From: Mycobacterium alsense
GTDB lineage: Bacteria > Actinomycetota > Actinomycetes > Mycobacteriales > Mycobacteriaceae
DNA length: 44,078 bases
NCBI RefSeq assembly: GCF_002086635.1
Contig: NZ_MVHD01000049.1
Span: 1-44,078 of the forward strand
Reading direction: 5' to 3'
The notes beneath the pieces were generated by a model. The model did not search any database. It was not told where the DNA came from and saw nothing but the letters and a program-made list of their open reading frames with translations. The first letter of the stretch is position 1, and each line of letters opens with the position of its first letter. Shown one piece after another: positions 33,514-41,481 of the stretch. Made by a program: the position numbers and the translations under genes.

Positions 33514-33525
33514 GAAGCCAACGTA
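33511..33525 (-). promoter_or_regulatory. Leaderless promoter of the Rv1546-like gene
   Basis: TACGTT on the minus strand (33525-33520) lies exactly six bases before ATG 33513. Confidence 0.45.
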
Positions 33526-33597
33526 GCGGCCGCGGGGCACACTCGTCCCCATGGAGTCACAGCCGCCACCCTCGCCCCGGCGGGAAGGACGTGCCAC

Positions 33598-33670
33598 TTG
33601 CCCACCTCATAGCGACAACTTCATAGCGACAACTTCGGTGCCCCAACGCTTGTCGCTATGAGGTGGGCAA
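33598..33670. repeat. 73-bp inverted-repeat element with an extra internal copy
   Basis: Perfect 21-base inverted repeats lie at 33598-33618 and 33650-33670. The core CATAGCGACAACTT of the left arm is repeated directly once more immediately inside it (second copy near 33622-33635), so the core occurs three times. The element lies upstream of the Rv1546-like gene and after the end of the SDR gene. It could be a small mobile palindromic element or a terminator for the SDR operon. Confidence 0.75.
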
Positions 33671-33735
33671 AACGTCGACCGTCCGGCGCAGGGACTGATG
33701 CGACGCACGTGACAGATGCGACAACGCCGCCGGCG

Positions 33736-34539
33736 CTACCGGCTCGGTCCCCCGCGGAATCGGTTGCCGATCCGGATGCCGGGCAACAGCAGGCTGCGCG
33801 GCGCGAAGCGGCCGCCGGTGCTGACGACCTTGGGCACGATGCCCGGCACCACGCTGCGCTTGCCGGCGAGCATCCCGCCGATCGCCGCCTCGGCGACGTC
33901 GCGCGGGGACACCTGCGCGACGGGGATGCTGAAGCGCTCGGCGTTGGCGATCTCGGCCCACTCGGTCGGCACCGGCCCCGGGCACAGCACCGTGACCGAC
34001 ACGCCCGTCCCGTGCAACTCCTCGTGAATGGCCTCGGAGAAGGTCTGCACGAACGCCTTGGTCGCCGAATACACCGCCATGTAGGGCAGCGGCTGGAAAC
34101 CGGCGATCGAGGCGATGTTCATCACCGCGCCGGCGCCGCGGTCGATCATTCCGGGCAGGGCGGCGTGGGTGAGCTCCATCAACGTCAGCGCGTTGAGGAT
34201 CACCTCCTCGCTCTCGCGTTCCAGCGGCAGCTCGTGGAACACGCCGCTGGTGCCGAAACCGGCGCTGTTGCACAGCCCGGCGATCGGCTCGTTGCCGAGG
34301 CGGTCCCCCAGCTTGGCGCGGGCCTTGGCGTCGCTCAGGTCCAGCGGCAAGACCTCGACGGCCACGGAGTATTCCTGGCCCACCTCGTTGGCCAGCTCGT
34401 CGAGGCGCTCGCGGCGCCGCGCGACCAGCAACAGCGGGAAACCGCGGCGGGCCAGGCCGCGGGCAAGTTCTGCGCCGATCCCCGAGGAGGCGCCGGTGAT
34501 GACGACGGTCGTCTGGGTGTCAGGTTTCGGAAGGCTCAT
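33736..34539 (-). CDS. Short-chain dehydrogenase/reductase (Rv1544-like)
   Basis: The 267-residue classical SDR has the NAD(P)-binding TGASSGIGAELARGL (about 15-29), with RRR after strand 2 suggesting NADP preference. An NSAGF stretch replaces the usual NNAG. The catalytic Ser and YSATK (Tyr-X3-Lys) occur in IASIAGFQPLPYMAVYSATKAF. ATG 34539 gives MSLPKPDTQTTVVITG, the usual short N-terminus and the length of Rv1544. It starts four bases after the stop of the other SDR, so the two form an operon. Confidence 0.9.
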   Translation of the reverse strand: MSLPKPDTQTTVVITGASSGIGAELARGLARRGFPLLLVARRRERLDELANEVGQEYSVAVEVLPLDLSDAKARAKLGDRLGNEPIAGLCNSAGFGTSGVFHELPLERESEEVILNALTLMELTHAALPGMIDRGAGAVMNIASIAGFQPLPYMAVYSATKAFVQTFSEAIHEELHGTGVSVTVLCPGPVPTEWAEIANAERFSIPVAQVSPRDVAEAAIGGMLAGKRSVVPGIVPKVVSTGGRFAPRSLLLPGIRIGNRFRGGPSR

Positions 34540-34543
34540 GGCG

Positions 34544-35563
34544 TCACCAATGTATCCCGCGGGTCGCCCGCACGAACGTCTCGCTTCGTTTGTCGAAAGA
34601 CATTGCATCACTGGGTGATTCGCTGCCCTTGGCCGCCGAGGAGTCCTCGAACATGGCGAACGCTCGGTTACGGACGCGATCCATCACCGCCGGGTTGACG
34701 GCGTCGGCGACGGCGGCGAACTGGCCGAACGGCGAGCTCGCGCGCCGGGGCCGGTGCACGATCGCGTCGGTGATCACGCCGGCGGCCTGGTCCGGCGTCA
34801 GCGCCGGGAACTTGTCGTACAGCGTGGTCGGGCTGATCATCGGCGTGCGCACCAGCGCCATGTGCACGGTGGTGAACTTGACGTTGTCGTTGACGACTTC
34901 GGCCTGCAGCGCGTCGCACAGGCTGTCCAGCGCGGCCTTGCTGGCGATGTAGGCGCCGAAGCGCGGCGCGCGGGTCTGCACCCCCACCGAGGAGACGTTG
35001 ATGATCTGCCCGTAACCGCGCTCCCGCATCCCCGGGATGAACTTGAGGATGAGCTGGACCGCGCCCAGGTAATTCAGTTGCATGGTCCGCTGGTAGTCGT
35101 GGATGCGGTCGTAGGACAGCCTCAGCGAGCGGCGGATCGAGCGTCCCGCGTTGTTGACGAGGATGTCCACGCCGCCGAGGTCCTCGAGGGCCCGGTCGGC
35201 CATCGCCGCGATCGCGTCCATGTCGGACAGGTCGCACGGGTAGACGTGGGCGGTTCCCCCGTTGCCCTGGATCTCGGCGGCGACCTTCTCCAGGTTCTCC
35301 CGGGTTCGGGCCACCAGCGCCACCACGCCACCGGCCTCCGCGATCTTCTTGGCGGCGGCCTCGCCGATGCCCGACGATCCCCCGGTGATCAGGACGGTCC
35401 TGCCCGCCACGGCGTCCTCGAGCGTGCGGCCCTGCACCGCGTCGAGCACATTGCGCAGGTAGAACGGTCGATATCGCCCGGCGGAGTTGGGGGTGTTGAT
35501 GATGTTGGAGACGGCGGCGAGGGGCTTTTCCACCAGGTTGGTCAACTCACCAAAGAGATTCAT
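34544..35563 (-). CDS. SDR-family fatty acyl-CoA reductase-like protein (Rv1543-like)
   Basis: The 339-residue protein has an unusual 50-residue N-terminal extension (MNLFGELTNLVEKPLAAVSN...), then a classical SDR core: VLITGGSSGIGEAAAKK, VNNAGRS, NVSSVGVQTRAPRFGAYIASKAALD with the Ser-Tyr-Lys triad, and a C-terminal tail. M. tuberculosis Rv1543 has been described as a fatty acyl-CoA reductase that makes fatty alcohol for wax esters; that role is by family inference here. AGGAG lies ten bases before ATG 35563. It leads the two-gene SDR operon and is divergent from glbN. Confidence 0.88.
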   Translation of the reverse strand: MNLFGELTNLVEKPLAAVSNIINTPNSAGRYRPFYLRNVLDAVQGRTLEDAVAGRTVLITGGSSGIGEAAAKKIAEAGGVVALVARTRENLEKVAAEIQGNGGTAHVYPCDLSDMDAIAAMADRALEDLGGVDILVNNAGRSIRRSLRLSYDRIHDYQRTMQLNYLGAVQLILKFIPGMRERGYGQIINVSSVGVQTRAPRFGAYIASKAALDSLCDALQAEVVNDNVKFTTVHMALVRTPMISPTTLYDKFPALTPDQAAGVITDAIVHRPRRASSPFGQFAAVADAVNPAVMDRVRNRAFAMFEDSSAAKGSESPSDAMSFDKRSETFVRATRGIHW

Positions 35564-35598
35564 CCGCTTTCAGCTCCTGACGAGCCCCCGAGGAGCAC

Positions 35599-35614
35599 TG
35601 TGACGTGGGTCATA
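35599..35614. promoter_or_regulatory. Candidate CRP-type site upstream of the SDR operon
   Basis: TGTGA (35599-35603), six bases, then TCATA (35610-35614) matches the CRP-type TGTGA-N6-TCACA pattern with one mismatch. It lies 36 bases upstream of the SDR start codon. This is a pattern match only. Confidence 0.3.
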
Positions 35615-35727
35615 GCACATAACCTAGGGCATCGGTCGGCCGTCAGGGGCGGATTGCCGCCAGGTGAACTGTGATGTCGCGCCTCACGCGGCCGCCCACA
35701 TCGCGGCTATACCGGGGCAATCTCATT

Positions 35728-35760
35728 GTTACGTAACGCAATCCGGGTGTGATCGCACAC
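35728..35760. promoter_or_regulatory. Two small palindromes upstream of glbN
   Basis: GTTACGTAAC (35728-35737) is a perfect 10-base palindrome. GTGTG (35747-35751) pairs with CACAC (35756-35760) across four bases. Both lie 40-70 bases before the glbN start and may bind a regulator. Confidence 0.3.
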
Positions 35761-35798
35761 TAACTGGCGGGCAACGGCGCGCTGCTCGAATCGGCGTC

Positions 35799-36170
35799 AT
35801 GACAACGATCTATGACCGCATCGGCGGGTACGAGGCCATCGAGGCGGTGGTCGAGGGCTTCTACGTCCGCGTGCTCGGCGACGAGCGGCTGTCGGGCTTT
35901 TTCACCGGGACCAACATGAACCGCCTCAAGGGCAGGCAGGTCGAGTTCTTCGCGGCCGCGCTCGGCGGCCCGGAGCCCTACACGGGCGCCCCGATGAAGC
36001 AGGTGCACCAGGGTCGCGGCATCACCATGCACCACTTCGGCCTGGTGGCCGATCACCTCGCCGAGGCGCTCACCGCCGCAGGGGTGGACGCCGAGACCGT
36101 CACCGAAATACTCGGCGCCGTCGCGCCGCTGGCTCCCGAGATCGCATCTTCCGAGGGCGCCAGGGTCTGA
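35799..36170 (+). CDS. glbN: Truncated haemoglobin N
   Basis: GlbN is a group I truncated haemoglobin that oxidises NO to nitrate using bound O2. The 123-residue protein aligns with M. tuberculosis trHbN from residue 13 on. It has TyrB10 (Tyr22, GFYVRV), GlnE11 (Gln47) and proximal HisF8 (His70, KQVHQGRG). LysE10 is Arg46. The N-terminal Pre-A segment of about 12 charged residues that aids NO dioxygenation in M. tuberculosis is missing, since the frame upstream of ATG 35799 does not encode one. The co-transcribed lprI of M. tuberculosis is not present; a methyltransferase gene follows. Confidence 0.92.
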   Translation: MTTIYDRIGGYEAIEAVVEGFYVRVLGDERLSGFFTGTNMNRLKGRQVEFFAAALGGPEPYTGAPMKQVHQGRGITMHHFGLVADHLAEALTAAGVDAETVTEILGAVAPLAPEIASSEGARV

Positions 36171-36210
36171 GCCGGGACCAAGCGGGGCGCCATCGTGAAC
36201 AATGCCATGC

Positions 36211-36969
36211 ATGGGGCGCTCATTCGACGATCTGGTGGACGAGGCGGCTTCGGTGTCCGTCGACGGCTGGGACTTCTCGTGGCTCGACGGGCGCGCGACG
36301 GAGGAGAGGCCGTCCTGGGGCTACCAGCGGTTGCTGCGCGGCCGGTTGGCGACGGCGTCGGCCGCGCTGGACATCCACACCGGGGGCGGGGAGGTGCTGT
36401 CCGGGGCGGGACCGTTCCCGCCGACCATGGCGGCCATCGAGACCTGGCCCCCCAACGCGGCGCTGGCGACCGGACGGCTGCATCCCCTGGGCGTGGTGGT
36501 CATCGCGACGCGCGACGAGCCGCCGCTGCCGTTCGCCGACGAAGCGTTCGACCTGGTGACCACCCGCCATCCGATCTCCGTGTGGTGGACGGAGATCCTG
36601 CGGGTGCTGCGGCCGGGCGGCAGCTACTTCGCCCAGCACATCGGGCCCGCCACCATGGGCGAGCTGGTCGAGTACTTCATCGGGCCGCAGCCGGAGAAGT
36701 GGGCCGAGTTTCACCCCGACACCGTGCGGGCGCAGGCGCAGGACGCGGGCTTTCAGGTCGTGGATCTGCGCATGGAGCGGCTGCGCGCCGAGTTCTTCGA
36801 CATCGGCGCCGTCGTCTATTTCCTGCGCAAGGTGGTCTGGACGGTGCCGGACTTCACGGTGCAGCGCTACCGGGAGCGGCTGCGCGAGCTGCACGAGCGC
36901 ATCGAGGCCGACGGGCCCTTCGTCGCCCACGCCACGCGGGTGCTCGTCGACGCCCGCAAACCGGACTGA
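36211..36969 (+). CDS. Class I SAM-dependent methyltransferase
   Basis: The 252-residue protein has a Rossmann-type methyltransferase domain. ALDIHTGGGEVL (about 53-64) stands for motif I, PLPFADEAFDLVTTRHP for motif IV, and ILRVLRPGGSYFAQHIG for the post-core strand. Motif I reads DIHTGGGE rather than the common D.G.G.G. An in-frame ATG at 36202 would add three residues. Its TGA stop abuts the stop of the convergent pseudouridine synthase, so the two stops form TGATCA. The substrate is unknown. Confidence 0.8.
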   Translation: MGRSFDDLVDEAASVSVDGWDFSWLDGRATEERPSWGYQRLLRGRLATASAALDIHTGGGEVLSGAGPFPPTMAAIETWPPNAALATGRLHPLGVVVIATRDEPPLPFADEAFDLVTTRHPISVWWTEILRVLRPGGSYFAQHIGPATMGELVEYFIGPQPEKWAEFHPDTVRAQAQDAGFQVVDLRMERLRAEFFDIGAVVYFLRKVVWTVPDFTVQRYRERLRELHERIEADGPFVAHATRVLVDARKPD

Positions 36970-37896
36970 TCAGCCCTCGTCGCGCAGTACGTCCAGGGCG
37001 TGCTGCAGATCGGGCGGGTAGGGGCTGACGATCTCCATCCGCCTGCCGTCGGCCGGGTGGGTGAAGGCCAGAGACCGCGCGTGCAGCCATTGCCGTTGCA
37101 GCCCAAGCCTTTTCGCCAGCTTGGGGTCGGCCCCGTAGACGAGGTCGCCGCAGCACGGGTGGTGCAGCGCCGCGAAGTGCACCCGGATCTGGTGGGTGCG
37201 GCCGGTTTCCAGGTGCACGTCGAGCAGGCTGGCCGCGACGAAGGCCTCGACCGTGTCGTAGTGGGTGAGGCTGTGGCGGCCGTCCTTGGTGACGGCGAAC
37301 TTCCACTCGCCGCCCCGGTGCCGCCCGATCGGTGCGTCGATCGTCCCGCTGGAGGGATCCGGATGCCCCTGCACCAGGGCGTGATAGCGCTTGTCGACGG
37401 TGCGTTGCTTGAACGCCCGCTTGAGCTGGGTGTAGGCGCGCTCGGACAGCGCCACCACCATCACCCCCGACGTGCCGACGTCGAGGCGATGCACGATCCC
37501 CTGCCGTTCGGGCACGCCCGAGGTGGTGATCCGGTAGCCCGCGGCGGCCAGGCCCCCCAGCACCGTGGGCCCGGTCCAGCCCACCGACGCGTGCGCGGCC
37601 ACCGCCGCGGGCTTGTCGACCGCGACGATGTCGTCGTCGGAATACAGGATCGTCATGCCCTCGATGTCGACGGGCGTGTTCTCCAGCGGCGCCGGCGCCT
37701 CCGGCAGGCGCACCTGCAGCCAGGCACCGGGCGTGAGGCGGTCGGACTTTCCGGCCTGCACCCCGTCCAGTTCGACGCCACCGTCCTCGGCGAGCGCCGC
37801 CGCCGCGGTGCGCGACAGCCCGAGCAGGCGCGCCAGCCCGGCGTCCACCCGCATGCCCGCCAGCCCCTCCGGGACGGGCATCGACCGCTCGGTCAT
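36970..37896 (-). CDS. RluA-family RNA pseudouridine synthase (Rv1540-like, RluD type)
   Basis: The 308-residue protein has an N-terminal S4 RNA-binding domain (RVDAGLARLLGLSRTAAAALAEDGGVELDG, about 15-75) and an RluA-type catalytic domain with the motif GIVHRLDVGTSGVMVVA, in which Asp is the catalytic residue, and ETGRTHQIRVHFA. Members convert uridine to pseudouridine in 23S rRNA, probably here the RluD sites. Its ATG shares one base with the lspA stop (TGATG), so the pair is coupled, as in M. tuberculosis lspA-Rv1540. Confidence 0.93.
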   Translation of the reverse strand: MTERSMPVPEGLAGMRVDAGLARLLGLSRTAAAALAEDGGVELDGVQAGKSDRLTPGAWLQVRLPEAPAPLENTPVDIEGMTILYSDDDIVAVDKPAAVAAHASVGWTGPTVLGGLAAAGYRITTSGVPERQGIVHRLDVGTSGVMVVALSERAYTQLKRAFKQRTVDKRYHALVQGHPDPSSGTIDAPIGRHRGGEWKFAVTKDGRHSLTHYDTVEAFVAASLLDVHLETGRTHQIRVHFAALHHPCCGDLVYGADPKLAKRLGLQRQWLHARSLAFTHPADGRRMEIVSPYPPDLQHALDVLRDEG

Positions 37897-38486
37897 CAGT
37901 GCTGATCGGCCTTTCGCCGCCCCCCGGCCTCCGCACCAGGGGCCTTGCTGCGTCGGCCCACAACGTCGAAGTCGTAGCCGAAGACCGACAGCACCACCAG
38001 CAGGATCGCCCCGCCCACCACGGATGGGTCGGCCACGTTGAACACCGGCCACCAGCCCACCGACAGGAAGTCCACGACGTGCCCGCGCAGCGGTCCCGGC
38101 GCACGGAAGAAGCGGTCGACGAGGTTGCCCATCGCCCCGCCGAGGATCATCCCGAGCCCGACGGCCCACCACGGCGACACCAGCCGCCGCCCCATCCAGA
38201 AGATGCCGACCACCACGCCCGTCGCGATCAATGTCAGCACCCACGTGTAGCCGGTGGCCATCGAGAACGCCGCGCCGGAGTTGCGCACCAACGTCCAGGT
38301 CACGGTGTCGCCGATGATCGACACCGGCTGACCCGGCGGCAGCAGCTTGACGGCGAGCACCTTGGTCAGGATGTCCAGGGCCAACACCACCGCCGCGACC
38401 GACAGCAGCAGCCGCAGCCGCCTCGGCGGCCTGGGCCCGGGCTCCGGGATCGCCGGCTCGTCCGGTCCTGTGGGTTTCTCGGGCAC
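37896..38486 (-). CDS. lspA: Lipoprotein signal peptidase II
   Basis: LspA is the aspartyl peptidase that removes signal peptides from prolipoproteins after lipid attachment. The 196-residue protein has four membrane helices and the conserved motifs VRNSGAAFS, GGAMGNLVDR (Asp124) and FNVADPSVVGG (Asp153). It has the long, charged N- and C-terminal extensions seen in mycobacteria. The start is GTG 38486, preceded by GGGGAC. It heads the lspA-pseudouridine synthase operon and is divergent from ansA. Confidence 0.95.
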   Translation of the reverse strand: MPEKPTGPDEPAIPEPGPRPPRRLRLLLSVAAVVLALDILTKVLAVKLLPPGQPVSIIGDTVTWTLVRNSGAAFSMATGYTWVLTLIATGVVVGIFWMGRRLVSPWWAVGLGMILGGAMGNLVDRFFRAPGPLRGHVVDFLSVGWWPVFNVADPSVVGGAILLVVLSVFGYDFDVVGRRSKAPGAEAGGRRKADQH

Positions 38487-38527
38487 GTCCCCATCATTCC
38501 TTAACCCGGAGGCGCAATGATTTCGCC

Positions 38528-39490
38528 ATGGCTTCCTCCATGGCTTCCGAAACGGCCCGCCTCACCGTCATCGCCACCGGGGGGACGATATCGACCGGCA
38601 CGGGCGCCGACGGGGTGCGCCGGCCCGCATACAGCGGCGCAGACCTCGCGGCACCTTTCAGGGCGGCGATGAACGTCGACGTGGTCGACCTGCTCGCCCT
38701 CGACAGCTCCGAGCTGACGCCGGCCGACTGGGACCGGATCCGCGACGCAGTGCGTGCCGCGATCGAGGGCGGCGCCGACGGCGTGGTCGTCACCCACGGC
38801 ACCGACACCATGGAAGAAACCGCGCTGTGGCTCGACGTCACCTACGGGGGTGACGTACCGGTCGTGCTCACCGGCGCCATGCGCAGCGCCGACGCCACCG
38901 ACGCCGACGGCCCGGCCAACCTGCGCGACGCGCTGACGGTCGCCGCCAGCCCGGCCGCCCGGGGCCTGGGGGTGCTGGTGTGCTTCGCGGGGCGGGTGCT
39001 GCAGCCGCTGGGCCTGCACAAGGTGGCCACCGACGACCTGAGCGGCTTCGCCGGCGAGCTGGTGGGCACGGTCAACGGCGGTATGACGCCGGGGGGCCCG
39101 AAGACGCGGCCGTACCTCGGCGATCTCGGCGCCGCCGGCGCGCCGCGGGTCGACGTCGTCGCGGCATATCTCGGCAGCGACGCGGTGGCCCTGGACGCCT
39201 GCGTCGCCGCCGGCGCCCGGGCCCTCGTGCTCGAGGCGCTCGGCTCCGGCAACGCCGGACCCGCGGTGGTCGAGGGGGTGCGGCGCCACTGCGCCAACGG
39301 GGTGGTCGTCGCGGTGTCCACCCGGGTCCCGGGCGGGCGGGTCAGCGCGGGTTACGGACCCGGCCACGCCATGGCCGCCGCCGGCGCGGTGCTGGTGCCG
39401 CGGCTGCGCCCGCCGCAGGCCCGCGTGCTGGTGATGGCGGCGCTGGCCGCGGGGCTACCCGTCGCCGACGTCGTCGACCGCTGGGGCTAG
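38528..39490 (+). CDS. ansA: L-asparaginase
   Basis: The 320-residue protein converts asparagine to aspartate and ammonia. The two family threonine motifs are present: IATGGTIST near the N-terminus and VTHGTDTMEETALWLD in the middle, with the Lys in GPKTRPYLGDLGAAG-type context near the C-terminal half. There is no signal peptide, so it is a cytoplasmic (type I-like) enzyme, as in M. tuberculosis AnsA, although AnsA can also be exported in some reports. ATG 38540 is an alternative start. The 3' end overlaps dinX by 36 bases. Confidence 0.92.
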   Translation: MASSMASETARLTVIATGGTISTGTGADGVRRPAYSGADLAAPFRAAMNVDVVDLLALDSSELTPADWDRIRDAVRAAIEGGADGVVVTHGTDTMEETALWLDVTYGGDVPVVLTGAMRSADATDADGPANLRDALTVAASPAARGLGVLVCFAGRVLQPLGLHKVATDDLSGFAGELVGTVNGGMTPGGPKTRPYLGDLGAAGAPRVDVVAAYLGSDAVALDACVAAGARALVLEALGSGNAGPAVVEGVRRHCANGVVVAVSTRVPGGRVSAGYGPGHAMAAAGAVLVPRLRPPQARVLVMAALAAGLPVADVVDRWG

Positions 39491-40864
39491 GGGTGCGCCG
39501 GCCTGCAGGGCGCCGACGTAGTCGGGCCAGTCCAGGGAGTCGACCGGGTTGGCGGCGGCGAGGTCGCCGGTGCCGGCGGGGAATGTGCGCGCCCGGCCCG
39601 GGCCCGAACTCCGCGTCTCGAACCGCACGGTCACCACGCCGTGGCCCGCGCCCTGCACCCAGCCGTGCCCGTGGTCGCGGTGCCTGACGTCGTCGCCGAT
39701 CCGCCAGGGCAAAGCCCGCGAAGCCTCGGGACCCGGCGCGAACATGGCCTCGGTCGCGGCCTCGACATGGTGGGTGTCCGGTTCGGGAACCGACAACTCC
39801 AGGTCGGGGAACAACGACTCCTGGCGAACGTCGCTCAACCCCGAAAAGCCAACGCCCAGAAGGCGAATCGGCCCGATCTCCCGCGGGTCGAGCAACAGCC
39901 GGCGGGCAACCGCGGCCAGCGCGCCCGCCTCCGTGGTCGCATACGGCAGCGTGGCCGAGCGGGTCAGGATGCTCATGTCGGACTTCTTCAGCTTCACCGT
40001 GACGGTGCGGGCGCCGCGGCCGTCGCGCAGCAGCCGTTGATGCGCGTGCTCGGCGATCGGCTCGATCGCCTCGCGCAGCTGCTCCAGGCTGGTCAGGTCG
40101 GCGGCGAAGGTGGATTCCGAGCTGATCTGCTTGGCCTCGGCGCGCTCGGCGACGGGGCGGTCGTCGATGCCGCGCGCCAGGCGATGCAGCGCCGGGCCGA
40201 CCGTCGCGCCCAGGATGTTGGCCACCTCGGCGTCGGTCAGCCCGGCCAGCTGCCCGATCGTCTCGATGCCGAGTCGGTTCAGCTTTTCCTCGGCGACCGG
40301 GCCGATGCCCCACAGCCGGCGCACCGGCAACCCGTGGAGCAGCCGTTGCTCTTCGTTGCGCCGAACCACCCGCACGCCATCGGGTTTGGCCAGGCCGGAG
40401 GCGATCTTGGCGATCTGCTTGCCCGAGCCCGCTCCGATCGAGGCGATCAGCCCGGTCTCGTCGCGAATGCGCCGTCGCAGACCCTCGCAGAAGGCCTCCA
40501 CGTCCTCGGCCGACGCCCCGGCGAGCCGGGGCGGCTCCCCGAAGCCCTCGTCGACGGACAGCTGCTCGACGACCGGCACCAGGCCGCGCACGGTGTCGAA
40601 GACCCGCCGACTGGCCACCCCGTACACCACCCCGCGCGGCGGCAACACCACCGCGGTCGCGCCGACCAGCCGGCGGGCCTGGTGCATCGGCATGGCCGAC
40701 CGCGCCCCGAACACCCGGGACTCGTAGCTGGCGCCGGCCACCACGCCCCGGCCGCCGAGCCCACCGACCAGGACCGGCCGCCCCTTCAGGGTCGGCCGGG
40801 TGAGCTGTTCGACGGAGGCGAAGAACGCGTCCATGTCCAGGTGCAGCACCCACCGGAACTCCAC
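39455..40864 (-). CDS. dinX: Y-family DNA polymerase IV (DinB1/DinX)
   Basis: DinX is an error-prone translesion polymerase. The 469-residue protein has the palm motif HLDMDAFFASVEQL, the second acidic pair in QLSVDEGF (usually SxDEAF/Y; both acidic residues are kept), GIGAGSGKQIAKIASGLAKPDG, the thumb helix-hairpin-helix LWGIGPVAEEKLNRLGI and a little-finger domain (about 240-350). The C-terminal part carries QESLFPDLEL, a likely beta-clamp-binding peptide, and a WVQGAGHGVVTVRFE module typical of mycobacterial DinX. GTG 40864 is chosen by comparison with M. tuberculosis; an in-frame TTG at 40888 lies in the promoter repeats. No SOS box is seen. Confidence 0.92.
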   Translation of the reverse strand: MEFRWVLHLDMDAFFASVEQLTRPTLKGRPVLVGGLGGRGVVAGASYESRVFGARSAMPMHQARRLVGATAVVLPPRGVVYGVASRRVFDTVRGLVPVVEQLSVDEGFGEPPRLAGASAEDVEAFCEGLRRRIRDETGLIASIGAGSGKQIAKIASGLAKPDGVRVVRRNEEQRLLHGLPVRRLWGIGPVAEEKLNRLGIETIGQLAGLTDAEVANILGATVGPALHRLARGIDDRPVAERAEAKQISSESTFAADLTSLEQLREAIEPIAEHAHQRLLRDGRGARTVTVKLKKSDMSILTRSATLPYATTEAGALAAVARRLLLDPREIGPIRLLGVGFSGLSDVRQESLFPDLELSVPEPDTHHVEAATEAMFAPGPEASRALPWRIGDDVRHRDHGHGWVQGAGHGVVTVRFETRSSGPGRARTFPAGTGDLAAANPVDSLDWPDYVGALQAGAPLAPAVDDVGDG

Positions 40865-40868
40865 AACA

Positions 40869-40899
40869 GCAAATGCTATTGGGAGCAAATGCCATTGGG
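40869..40899. repeat. Tandem 16-bp repeat in the dinX/methyltransferase spacer
   Basis: GCAAATGCTATTGGG (40869-40883) and GCAAATGCCATTGGG (40885-40899) differ at one base and have a 16-base period. The minus-strand TAGCAT (40878-40873), eight bases before dinX GTG, fits a -10 and lies inside the first copy. The pair may be an operator for both divergent genes. Confidence 0.6.
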
Positions 40900-40900
40900 C

Positions 40901-40917
40901 TAACGTCTGGGCGTATG
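40901..40917 (+). promoter_or_regulatory. -10 element for the methyltransferase gene
   Basis: TAACGT (40901-40906) lies eight bases before ATG 40915, immediately after the tandem repeat. Confidence 0.4.
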
Positions 40918-41481
40918 GCGATGAATCTCTGCCACCGGCTGTGCTGCAACTCGAACCGATGGGCCAGGGAGGTCGAGAACCGCGTCCTGCCGGCGTTCCT
41001 CGCCGACGTGGAGCTGGGCGACAACACGCTGGAGATCGGACCCGGATACGGCGCGTTCCTGCGGGTGCTGGTCGACAAGACGCCCAACCTCACCGCGGTG
41101 GAGATCGACGCCCCAATGGCGCAGCGGCTGCAGGGGCTCTTCGGCGACCGCGCGCGCATCATCAACGGCGACGGCACCGATACGGGGTTGCCGGACAACG
41201 AGTTCAGCTCGGTGGTGTCGTTCACGATGCTGCATCACGTCCCGACGGCCGAGCTGCAGGACCGGCTGTTCGCCGAGGCCTTCCGGGTGCTGCGGCCCGG
41301 CGGCGTGTTCGCCGGCAGCGACAGCGTGCCCTCGGTGATATTCCGGATCCTGCATTTCCGCGACACCTGCAACCCGGTCCCGCCGGAAACGTTCCCGGAC
41401 CGCTTGCGCGCGGCGGGCTTTCGCGACGTCGAGGTCAAGGTCGGCACCGGCAGGCAACGCTGGCGCGCGGTCAAGCCCTAA
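40915..41481 (+). CDS. Class I SAM-dependent methyltransferase (small)
   Basis: The 188-residue protein has motif I NTLEIGPGYGAFLRVL (about 37-52), an acidic AVEIDAPM loop, INGDGTDTGLPDNEFSSVVS and FRVLRPGGVFAGSD. It begins with a cysteine-rich MAMNLCHRLCCNSNRW. It resembles the Methyltransf_11 group of small-molecule methyltransferases. ATG 40915 is favoured over the in-frame upstream start because of the -10 at 40901. The stop codon is directly followed by the left hairpin of the nuclease cassette. The substrate is unknown. Confidence 0.85.
   Translation: MAMNLCHRLCCNSNRWAREVENRVLPAFLADVELGDNTLEIGPGYGAFLRVLVDKTPNLTAVEIDAPMAQRLQGLFGDRARIINGDGTDTGLPDNEFSSVVSFTMLHHVPTAELQDRLFAEAFRVLRPGGVFAGSDSVPSVIFRILHFRDTCNPVPPETFPDRLRAAGFRDVEVKVGTGRQRWRAVKP

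Noticed and set aside
35747..35760. CRP site at GTGTGATCGCACAC
   Set aside because: The half-site spacing is too short for a CRP-type site; kept only as a small palindrome.
40865..40914. SOS (LexA) box in the dinX promoter
   Set aside because: No sequence close to the mycobacterial pattern TCGAAC-N4-GTTCGA occurs in the spacer.
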